Origin: Thermodesulfobacteriota bacterium
GTDB taxonomy: Bacteria > Desulfobacterota > Thermodesulfobacteria > Thermodesulfobacteriales > Thermodesulfatatoraceae
Reading direction: 5' to 3'
Assembly (NCBI GenBank): GCA_013154385.1
Contig: JAADCO010000050.1
Span: 1-10,561 of the forward strand
DNA length: 10,561 nt
The position numbers and the translations under genes were made by a program. Shown in pieces: positions 1 to 5,284 of the stretch (the first letter of the stretch is position 1; every line of letters begins with the position of its first letter). The notes below the pieces were generated by a model. The model searched no databases. It saw only the letters and a list, made by a program, of their open reading frames with translations, and was not told the DNA's origin.

Positions 1-78
1 AAGCATCCGCGTTCGCGCGTGCGCGTGGTCTTCAAGCCGGGCAAGGGCTGGCTACTTCCTGGGCCTCCTCGCCCGTGA
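1..78 (+). CDS. Possible C-terminal end of an unidentified protein (partial)
   Basis: Frame 1 is open from the window edge to a TGA at 76-78 and gives a 25-residue tail rich in Arg, Val and Lys (RVRVVFKPGKGW is its most protein-like part). If real, it is the end of a gene that converges on the helicase-like gene and overlaps its last 27 bases. The piece is too short to identify, and short open stretches are common in GC-rich DNA. No terminator hairpin follows it. It could equally be non-coding. Confidence 0.2.
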   Translation, partial: KHPRSRVRVVFKPGKGWLLPGPPRP

Positions 79-1329
79 AGGAGCGCGGCGCGGCGGGCGT
101 CTGGAGGGAGAGCTCCGCGCAAACTTCTCCCTCACCGTGGCCGGGGAGAGGAACCACTCTTCTTCGGGTTCCGGGAAGGCCACGGGTATCTTGAAGCCCA
201 GCTCCTTTTCGATGGCCTCCAGATAGAAGGCCCCTTCCTCGTCGCACAGGGACACCAGGGAGCCGCCTTCGGCCACCTTGGCCGCCCGCTGGCGGAACTC
301 GTTGGCGGTCTCCGGAAGATCGTAGTTCACCACCAGCTTCACGTCCTTTTGCTGGATGAAGCGGCAGCCGGCGTCGGTGGCCACGAGGATCTTGGCCTCC
401 CCGCGGGCGAATTGCTTGAGGAAATGGAGCCTCAGCTCCGGGCCGAGATCCGGCTTGAGAAAGACCGCGGGCAGCCCGAGCCTCTTCAGCTCGTCGCAGA
501 GTTTCTGGGCTTCGACCTTGTTGTTGAGGAAGACGATGCTCTTCGGCCAACCCTTCTGGTTGAGAAGGCCGAGGAGCAAGGGGAACTTCTCTTCGGCGGA
601 GACGTGGATCAGCGAGAGGTCGAGCCCGGAGAAGTCCAGCCGCCCGGTCTCGAGATAGAGCTCGTCCGGGTTTTCCAGGAACTGATGGGCCAGCTCAAGG
701 GCGTCGTAGTTGAGCTCCTCCATGAAGACGAGGCCCTGTCTCCGGCCGGCAGGAGGCAGGCGCTTGAGGAGGTTTTCCACGAGCCCGCGGCTTCCGGCGA
801 CCATCTGGTCGAACTCGTCGAGGACGAGGATTTTGAGGTTGCCGGTGGGAAAGAGGCGCCACTTGAGGGCCCGGTTGAGCCAGTAAGGCGTGGTGAGCAC
901 CAGGTTGGCCCCCTTTTCCACGGCCCGAAACTGCTCCTCGGGGATCTTCTCCTCCGCGGCGAAGGGCGAAAGCGTCACGGGGAGATCGCGCGCCAGCTCC
1001 TCGGCCAGGCTGGCCAGCTCAAGCGCGCGCTCCTCGTTGGTGAGGAGCACCAGGGCCTTGACCCCGGGCCCGGGGTTGCGTAGCAGGCGGTCGAGGATCA
1101 CCAGGAGATAGGCGAGGGCCTTGCCGCTTCCCCGGCGCGCCTTGACGATCACGTCGTGGCCCTTCAAGGCCACCGGCAGGAAGAGGTCCTGGATGATCGT
1201 GGTCTTTTCAAAGCCTAAGGAACGAAGGTTTTTCAGGAGGTCGGGATGAAGGGGGAAAGAATCGAAGGATCGCCCGTGCAGAGCAAGAGCCAGGGGTCTT
1301 ATTTCCGTCTTTTCCGCTACCTCCCACAT
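52..1329 (-). CDS. DEAD-box RNA helicase-like protein with degenerate catalytic motifs
   Basis: The 425-residue protein has the two-domain layout of DEAD-box RNA helicases. Preserved are the Q-motif glutamine (about residue 47, in a TTIIQ setting), a TP pair at motif Ib (147), motif II as DEFD (171-174), motif IV (SIVFLNN, 264-270), ATD of motif V (317-319) and a VVNYDLP strand (333-339). Strongly altered are motif I (ARRGSGKA, 64-71, lacking the Mg-ligand Thr after Lys), Ia (LTNEERA instead of PTRELA), III (MEE at 203-205 instead of SAT), the second half of V (CRFIQ instead of ARGLD) and VI (QRAAKVAE at 347-354 instead of HRIGRTGR, losing the arginine finger). The last 20 residues are very basic (R/P/S-rich), as in RNA-binding tails. 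I infer an RNA-binding protein with weak or no ATP-driven unwinding. The ATG lies 32 bases after the tRNA-Leu CCA end and has no clear Shine-Dalgarno sequence, so the exact start is uncertain. The frame is intact, which argues against a decaying pseudogene. Confidence 0.85.
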   Translation of the reverse strand: MWEVAEKTEIRPLALALHGRSFDSFPLHPDLLKNLRSLGFEKTTIIQDLFLPVALKGHDVIVKARRGSGKALAYLLVILDRLLRNPGPGVKALVLLTNEERALELASLAEELARDLPVTLSPFAAEEKIPEEQFRAVEKGANLVLTTPYWLNRALKWRLFPTGNLKILVLDEFDQMVAGSRGLVENLLKRLPPAGRRQGLVFMEELNYDALELAHQFLENPDELYLETGRLDFSGLDLSLIHVSAEEKFPLLLGLLNQKGWPKSIVFLNNKVEAQKLCDELKRLGLPAVFLKPDLGPELRLHFLKQFARGEAKILVATDAGCRFIQQKDVKLVVNYDLPETANEFRQRAAKVAEGGSLVSLCDEEGAFYLEAIEKELGFKIPVAFPEPEEEWFLSPATVREKFARSSPSRRPPRRAPSRARRPRK

Positions 1330-1361
1330 AGCGTTTTAGGCTCGAGGAAGGAGAAAAAGGA

Positions 1362-1451
1362 TGGTGCCGAAGCGGGGACTCGAACCCCGACGGGCGTAAC
1401 GCCCACTAGATCCTGAATCTAGCGCGTCTACCAATTCCGCCACTTCGGCAC
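1362..1451 (-). tRNA. tRNA-Leu (anticodon CAG)
   Basis: Read on the minus strand, this is a complete class II tRNA. The acceptor stem GTGCCGA/TCGGCAC pairs fully. The anticodon stem CTAGA/TCTAG encloses the loop TTCAGGA with anticodon CAG (bases 1413-1415). A long variable arm (GGGCG TTA CGCCC type) is followed by a T arm with GTTCGAGTC. The long variable arm plus CAG identifies leucine, reading CUG, a frequent codon in the genes here. CCA is encoded (1362-1364). It lies 41 bases downstream of tRNA-Arg and 32 bases upstream of the helicase-like gene. Confidence 0.97.
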
Positions 1452-1460
1452 GCTAAAAAT

Positions 1461-1489
1461 TAGTTAAAATCAAGGATCGCTGTTGTCAA
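1461..1489 (-). promoter_or_regulatory. Possible sigma70 promoter of tRNA-Leu
   Basis: On the minus strand a perfect TTGACA (complement of 1484-1489) is followed after 17 bases by TAACTA (1461-1466), a weak match to TATAAT. Transcription would begin only a few bases before the tRNA 5' end at 1451. The -35 box starts 3 bases after the encoded CCA of tRNA-Arg. Because the -10 box is poor, the tRNA could instead be made only by read-through from the tRNA-Arg promoter. Confidence 0.5.
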
Positions 1490-1492
1490 CGA

Positions 1493-1569
1493 TGGAGGGC
1501 GCGGCGGGATTCGAACCCACGACCTCTGGCTCCGGAGGCCAACGCTCTATCCGACTGAGCTACGCGCCC
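1493..1569 (-). tRNA. tRNA-Arg (anticodon CCG)
   Basis: Complete class I tRNA on the minus strand. The acceptor stem GGGCGCG/CGCGCCC is fully paired, the D arm reads GCTCAGTCGGATAGAGC, and the anticodon loop CTCCGGA carries CCG (1533-1535). The T arm has GTGGGTTCGAATCCCGC, and CCA is encoded (1493-1495). Anticodon CCG decodes CGG arginine. The discriminator base is U (position 1496), unlike the A or G usual for bacterial arginine tRNAs. Confidence 0.97.
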
Positions 1570-1580
1570 ATCCGCCACAA

Positions 1581-1608
1581 ATTTTAAACCTCACCCCTGG
1601 CGTGTCAA
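1581..1608 (-). promoter_or_regulatory. Sigma70-type promoter of tRNA-Arg
   Basis: The minus strand reads TTGACA (complement of 1603-1608), 16 bases, then TAAAAT (complement of 1581-1586), a perfect -35 and a five-of-six -10. The predicted start near 1574 leaves a leader of only about five bases before the mature tRNA 5' end at 1569, typical for a stable-RNA promoter. It may drive tRNA-Arg, tRNA-Leu and the helicase-like gene together. Confidence 0.75.
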
Positions 1609-1630
1609 CTTGATCTTCCCATTGGTGTGA

Positions 1631-1722
1631 AAAACTTAACTTTTCGTTTCCCAAACCGCAGTGATTTTAAGCCAGCTTTTTTCTGACCCGAATATCTTTT
1701 TTTGAATACTTTGTTAAGTTTT
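1631..1722. repeat. 10-bp inverted repeat in the divergent intergenic region
   Basis: AAAACTTAAC at 1631-1640 and its exact complement GTTAAGTTTT at 1713-1722 flank 72 bases of T-rich DNA between the tRNA-Arg and slyD-like promoters. The right copy ends two bases before the -35 box of the plus-strand promoter; the left copy lies 22 bases upstream of the tRNA-Arg -35 box. It could be a pair of operator sites, an AT-rich UP element or chance in AT-rich sequence. The remainder of the 1570-1800 gap holds only the two promoters and T tracts; I see no small gene in it. Confidence 0.4.
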
Positions 1723-1724
1723 GT

Positions 1725-1753
1725 TTGACACGGGCTGAGTTTGGCTTTTTAAT
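1725..1753 (+). promoter_or_regulatory. Sigma70-type promoter of the SlyD-like gene
   Basis: TTGACA (1725-1730), a 17-base spacer and TTTAAT (1748-1753, five of six matches) form a near-consensus promoter, preceded by AT-rich DNA. Transcription would begin near 1760, giving a leader of about 40 bases that contains the AAGGAGG ribosome-binding site at 1783-1789. Confidence 0.75.
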
Positions 1754-1800
1754 GTAGATTCACTTGCGGTAAATTGTTTTCGAAGGAGGCGATTTCGAAC

Positions 1801-2286
1801 ATGGCCAAGAAGATCGGTCCCAATACGGTGGTAACACTGACCTATCATCTGGAAATCGAGGGCAAGGAGACGCCGAGCTGGTTCGCTCGTCCCATGCGGG
1901 TGAACTTCGTCTTCGGGCGGGACCCCATCATGCCCATCATCGAGCAGGCCATCAGCGGGGCGGAGGAAGGCTCCGAGCTCACGGTGACCATCCCGCCTGA
2001 GCAGGCCTACGGTCCCTACGACGAGAAGCTGGTCCAGGAGATTCCGCTCGACCAGCTCAAGCATCCGGACCAGGTCAAGGTAGGGGACTACTATCAGGAA
2101 GTGACGCCCACCGGACGGCAGCTCATGTTCTACGTGAAGGACAAGAAAGACGGAAAGGTCATCGCCGACTTCAACCATCCGGCGGCGGGTCACAACGTCA
2201 TCATGAAGATCAAGGTCGACGAAGTGCGCGAAGCCACCCCCTTTGATCTCGTGGCTTGCGATATGCGCAACTGCGGCTCTGGGTGA
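1801..2286 (+). CDS. FKBP-type peptidyl-prolyl isomerase, SlyD-like
   Basis: The 161-residue protein matches the SlyD arrangement: an FKBP strand (VVTLTYHLEIEG), the FKBP signature PPEQAYGPYDEKLVQEIP, an insert-in-flap chaperone domain (about residues 75-125) ending in FNHPAAGHNV (SlyD: NHPLAG), and a closing strand KVDEVREATPFDL. SlyD proteins catalyse proline isomerisation and act as folding chaperones in the cytosol. The histidine-rich nickel-binding tail of enterobacterial SlyD is absent; the protein instead ends in a short tail with two Cys (ACDMRNCGSG). The region aligning with the active-site Asp of SlyD (EGKETPSW) lacks that Asp, so catalysis may be weak. The ATG at 1801 is preceded by AAGGAGG with an 11-base spacer. 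An in-frame TTG at 1774 precedes this site and is rejected. It has its own promoter and terminator and so appears monocistronic. Confidence 0.88.
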   Translation: MAKKIGPNTVVTLTYHLEIEGKETPSWFARPMRVNFVFGRDPIMPIIEQAISGAEEGSELTVTIPPEQAYGPYDEKLVQEIPLDQLKHPDQVKVGDYYQEVTPTGRQLMFYVKDKKDGKVIADFNHPAAGHNVIMKIKVDEVREATPFDLVACDMRNCGSG

Positions 2287-2298
2287 AGCTGCTAATTC

Positions 2299-2315
2299 CG
2301 GGAGAGTTTCTCCCG
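2299..2315 (+). other. Short hairpin after the SlyD-like gene
   Basis: CGGGAGA and TCTCCCG pair around a three-base loop, starting 13 bases after the stop codon. No U tract follows it, so it is not by itself an intrinsic terminator. It may protect the 3' end of the mRNA or act with the stronger hairpin at 2329-2352. Confidence 0.5.
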
Positions 2316-2328
2316 TTCAAAGGACTTG

Positions 2329-2358
2329 AAACCCCGGCCTCAGCCGGGGTTTTCTATT
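2329..2358 (+). terminator. Rho-independent terminator of the SlyD-like gene
   Basis: AAACCCCGGC pairs with GCCGGGGTTT across a four-base CTCA loop (10 base pairs), followed by TTTTCTATTT. This is a strong plus-strand intrinsic terminator. Its T tract ends just before the ATG of the next gene (2362), leaving no room between them for a promoter or ribosome-binding site. Confidence 0.85.
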
Positions 2359-2361
2359 TCT

Positions 2362-3300
2362 ATGCTTCGTCTTGAGAACCTGACCCTGGGCTACGAGAGG
2401 TCTCGTCTCCCCATCGTCGAGGACGTGAACCTCTCCGTGTCGCGCGGGGAGATCGTGGCCCTGGTGGGGGAAAGCGGCTGCGGGAAGAGCCTCACCGGTC
2501 TTTCCCTCCTGCGGCTCCTCCCCCCGGGCATCGTCCCCTTCTCCGGTCGCATCGTCTTTCACCATGAGGATCTCCTCTCCCTTCCCGAAGACGAGCTTCG
2601 CCGCTTTCGCGGCGGCCATCTGGCCATGATCTTCCAGGACCCGATGACCGCCCTCAATCCGGTCTTCACCGTGGGGTTCCAAATCGTCGAGGCCCTGGAG
2701 CTTCATCGCGGGCTCAAGGGGGCCCGCGCCCAGGAGGAGGCGGTGCGGCTCCTCGCCGAGGTGGGCATCCCCGCGCCGAAGGAAAGGTTCTTCTCCTATC
2801 CGCACGAGCTCTCCGGGGGGATGCGCCAGCGGGTGATGATCGCCATGGCCCTGGCCGGAGAGCCCGAACTCCTCATCGCCGACGAGCCCACCACGGCGCT
2901 CGACGTCACCATCCAGGCCCAGATCCTCGAGCTCCTGCGCGGCCTCAGGGAGAGCCGCGGTCTTTCCATCCTCCTCATCTCGCACGACCTGGGAGTGGTG
3001 GCCGAGCTCGCGGATCGGGTGGCCGTGATGTATGCGGGCCGCCTGGTGGAGGAGGCCCCGGTGGAGGAGCTCTATCAGAATCCGCTCCACCCTTACACCC
3101 GCGCCCTCCTCGAGGCCCTGCCCACCCCGGAGAAGGAGACCCTTTCCGCCATCCCCGGCCGCGTGCCCTCGCCCGGGGAGAGGCCGCCGGGGTGTAAGTT
3201 TTCCGACCGCTGTTCCCTGGCCCAGGAGAGGTGCTTTCGGGAAGAACCCGCTCTTCTCCCGCGCGGAGACAGACATCTGGTAAGGTGCCATCTGGTATGA
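2362..3300 (+). CDS. Oligopeptide/dipeptide ABC transporter ATP-binding protein, OppD/DppD-like
   Basis: This 312-residue cytoplasmic ATPase would energise import of peptides (or nickel or sugars in relatives) through an inner-membrane permease. Visible motifs are Walker A GESGCGKS (36-43), Q-loop FQDP (91-94), signature LSGGMRQR (150-157), Walker B LLIADE (170-175) and switch His208 in ISHD. The C-terminal oligo_HPY region contains NPLHPYTRALLEALP and four Cys (278, 284, 291, 309) spaced as in OppD/DppD members that may bind an iron-sulfur cluster. The length is normal for the family. The ATG at 2362 starts exactly where family similarity begins (MLRLENLTLGY), but it has no Shine-Dalgarno sequence and lies directly after a terminator. 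An upstream in-frame TTG at 2326 would put the hairpin inside the gene and is less likely. Permease and binding-protein genes are absent, so the substrate cannot be stated. Confidence 0.93.
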   Translation: MLRLENLTLGYERSRLPIVEDVNLSVSRGEIVALVGESGCGKSLTGLSLLRLLPPGIVPFSGRIVFHHEDLLSLPEDELRRFRGGHLAMIFQDPMTALNPVFTVGFQIVEALELHRGLKGARAQEEAVRLLAEVGIPAPKERFFSYPHELSGGMRQRVMIAMALAGEPELLIADEPTTALDVTIQAQILELLRGLRESRGLSILLISHDLGVVAELADRVAVMYAGRLVEEAPVEELYQNPLHPYTRALLEALPTPEKETLSAIPGRVPSPGERPPGCKFSDRCSLAQERCFREEPALLPRGDRHLVRCHLV

Positions 3301-4253
3301 AGGTGCTCGAGCTTCAGGAAGTGTCGCGTCTCTACGAGGTGCGCCGGGGCTTCTTCGACTGGCGCAAGCGCCGCTTCTACGCCCTGCGCCGCGTGAGTCT
3401 CGCCCTCCTTGAGGACGAGGTCCTCGGCATCCTCGGGGAGAGCGGCTGCGGCAAGAGCACGCTTGCGCGCGTGGCCCTGGGGCTCGAGCTCCCGGATGAG
3501 GGGCGGGTGAAGATCCGCGGCCAGGACCTCCTTTCCCTCGACCGCAAGGCCCGGCGCCGCCTGCGGCGCGAAGTCCAGATCGTCTTCCAGGACCCGTACG
3601 CCTCCCTCAACCCGCGCAAGAAGGTCTACAGCCTGCTCGCCGAGCCGCTCGAGATCCACCGTCTCGTGCCGCGCCGCGAGTTCCGCGAGCGGGTGGCCGA
3701 GATGCTGCGCCTCGTGGGGCTCTCTCCCGACGACATGGATCGCTATCCCCACCAGTTCAGCGGCGGCCAGAGGCAGAGGATCGCCATTGCCCGCGCCCTG
3801 ATCGTCTCTCCGCGGGCCCTCATCCTCGACGAACCCACTTCCGCCCTCGACGTCTCGGTGCAGGCCCAGATACTCAACCTCCTCCTCGACTTCAAGAAGA
3901 AGTGGCGGTTGAGCTATCTCTTCATCTCGCACGACCTGCCGCTGGTGCTCTTTCTGAGCCAGAGGATCGCCGTCATGTATCTCGGGCGGGTGGTGGAGGT
4001 GGCGCCGAAAGAGGGCTTCTTTTCCTCCCCGCATCATCCCTACACCAACATCCTGCTCGAGTCCGTGCCGGAGCCCGATCCCCGCCGGCGGAAGCGGAGG
4101 CACGTGCGGGGGGAGCCCCCCAGTCCCCTCTCCGTTCCGCCGGGCTGTCCCTTTCATCCGCGCTGTCCGGAGAGGCAACCCCTCTGCGAGCGGGAGGAAC
4201 CCGCGCTGCGCGAGATACGGCCCGGGCATCTCATCGCCTGTCATCGGAGGTAG
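3297..4253 (+). CDS. Oligopeptide/dipeptide ABC transporter ATP-binding protein, OppF/DppF-like
   Basis: The 318-residue partner ATPase of the preceding gene would form an OppDF heterodimer on the permease. It shows Walker A GESGCGKS (48-55), Q-loop FQDP (97-100), signature FSGGQRQR (154-161), Walker B ALILDEP (174-180), switch His212, and the oligo_HPY region with HHPYTNILLESVPEPDP. Four Cys (284, 290, 297, 315) match the cluster-like pattern of its partner. The insert GFFDWRKRRFYAL near residue 20 is typical of OppF/DppF, where OppD is shorter. The ATG overlaps the TGA of oppD as ATGA, giving translational coupling, with a weak TAAGGTG upstream. Codon use matches its neighbours. Confidence 0.94.
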   Translation: MKVLELQEVSRLYEVRRGFFDWRKRRFYALRRVSLALLEDEVLGILGESGCGKSTLARVALGLELPDEGRVKIRGQDLLSLDRKARRRLRREVQIVFQDPYASLNPRKKVYSLLAEPLEIHRLVPRREFRERVAEMLRLVGLSPDDMDRYPHQFSGGQRQRIAIARALIVSPRALILDEPTSALDVSVQAQILNLLLDFKKKWRLSYLFISHDLPLVLFLSQRIAVMYLGRVVEVAPKEGFFSSPHHPYTNILLESVPEPDPRRRKRRHVRGEPPSPLSVPPGCPFHPRCPERQPLCEREEPALREIRPGHLIACHRR

Positions 4254-4255
4254 CG

Positions 4256-5284
4256 GTGCTCCGCCTGGACGGTTCCTACGGAGAAGGCGGCGGCCAGATC
4301 CTGCGTTCGGCCCTCACGCTCTCGCTGGTCACCGGAGAGCCCTTTGAGCTGGTGAACATCAGGGCCAAACGCCCCCGTCCCGGGCTTCGACCCCAGCATC
4401 TCACCTGCGTGCGCGCGGCCCAGAAGATAAGCAAGGCCCGGGTGGTCGGCGCGGAGAAGGGTTCCCTTTACCTGCGTTTCGTCCCCGGTCAGGTGAAGGC
4501 CGGGGCCTACACCTTTGACGTGGGCACCGCCGGCGCCACGGCCCTGGTCTTCCAGACCGTGGCCCTCCCCCTGGCCCTGGCTGGCGGCGGAAGGCTGGTG
4601 CTCAGGGGCGGCACCCACGTGCCCCACGCCCCGTGCTATCACTATCTCGCCGAGGTCTACGCGCCGGTGATCTCGCTTCTGGGATACGGGTTCGATTTCG
4701 AGCTGCGGCGCTACGGGTTCTACCCCGCAGGCGGGGGCGAGATGCGCGTGGAGATCGCCCCCAAGTCTTCCGGTGCGGATTCCCTGGAACTCCTGGGGCC
4801 GTACGAAGCGCGGGAGGTGCTGGTCCTTTCGGCGGTCTCCGAGGACCTTCCGGATCACATCCGCACGCGGCAGGCCAAGAGGGCCTCCGATCTCCTGCGC
4901 GCCCGCGGTTTTGTGCCGGAGGTGCGTCTCGAGCGGGCCCACTCCGCCTCTCCCGGCACGGTGGTCTTCCTGCGTCTGGCAGACGGGCCGCGGAGGGCGG
5001 GCTTCTCTTCCTTGGGGCGCAAGGGAAAGCCGGCGGAGCGGGTGGCGGAGGAGGCGGTCTCCGCCCTCCTCGACTTCTGGGACACCGGCGCCGCGGTGGA
5101 CCCGCATCTTGCCGATCAGCTCCTCGTGCCCCTGGCTCTCGAGAAGATCCCTTTCCGCTTCACCGCCTCGCGTCTCACGCGCCACTTCTTCACCAATCTC
5201 TGGGTCATCAGGCAGTTTCTCCCGGACTTCCTGCCGGAGGTGCAGGGCGCAGAGGACGAGCCCGGGGAGGTCAGTCTCTCTTGA
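4256..5284 (+). CDS. rtcA: RNA 3'-terminal phosphate cyclase
   Basis: RtcA converts the 3'-phosphate of RNA to a 2',3'-cyclic phosphate using ATP, via covalent enzyme-AMP and RNA-AMP intermediates, in RNA repair or processing. The 342-residue product has the family's N-terminal DGSYGEGGGQILR, then RPGLRPQH (41-48), DVGTAGAT (88-95), GGTHVPHAP (118-126) and FYPAGGGE (155-162). The histidine in PHLADQLLVPLAL (His284) matches the adenylated catalytic His of E. coli RtcA. Length is that of a full enzyme. The GTG start at 4256 is chosen because GGAGG (4246-4250) sits five bases upstream and the family N-terminus begins there. It starts two bases after the oppF stop, so it is probably co-transcribed with the transporter ATPases. 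No RtcB ligase or RtcR regulator is in the window. The last 14 bases overlap the end of the opposing mpl gene. Confidence 0.95.
   Translation: MLRLDGSYGEGGGQILRSALTLSLVTGEPFELVNIRAKRPRPGLRPQHLTCVRAAQKISKARVVGAEKGSLYLRFVPGQVKAGAYTFDVGTAGATALVFQTVALPLALAGGGRLVLRGGTHVPHAPCYHYLAEVYAPVISLLGYGFDFELRRYGFYPAGGGEMRVEIAPKSSGADSLELLGPYEAREVLVLSAVSEDLPDHIRTRQAKRASDLLRARGFVPEVRLERAHSASPGTVVFLRLADGPRRAGFSSLGRKGKPAERVAEEAVSALLDFWDTGAAVDPHLADQLLVPLALEKIPFRFTASRLTRHFFTNLWVIRQFLPDFLPEVQGAEDEPGEVSLS

Noticed and set aside
349..1083. 244-residue plus-strand frame inside the helicase-like gene
   Set aside because: It is antisense to a protein with clear helicase-fold similarity, and its Glu/Gly/Leu-rich composition is typical of a complement-strand shadow.
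2317..4244. Long minus-strand frames opposite oppD and oppF
   Set aside because: They mirror the two ABC ATPase genes, and their similarity to each other simply reflects the oppD/oppF homology on the other strand.
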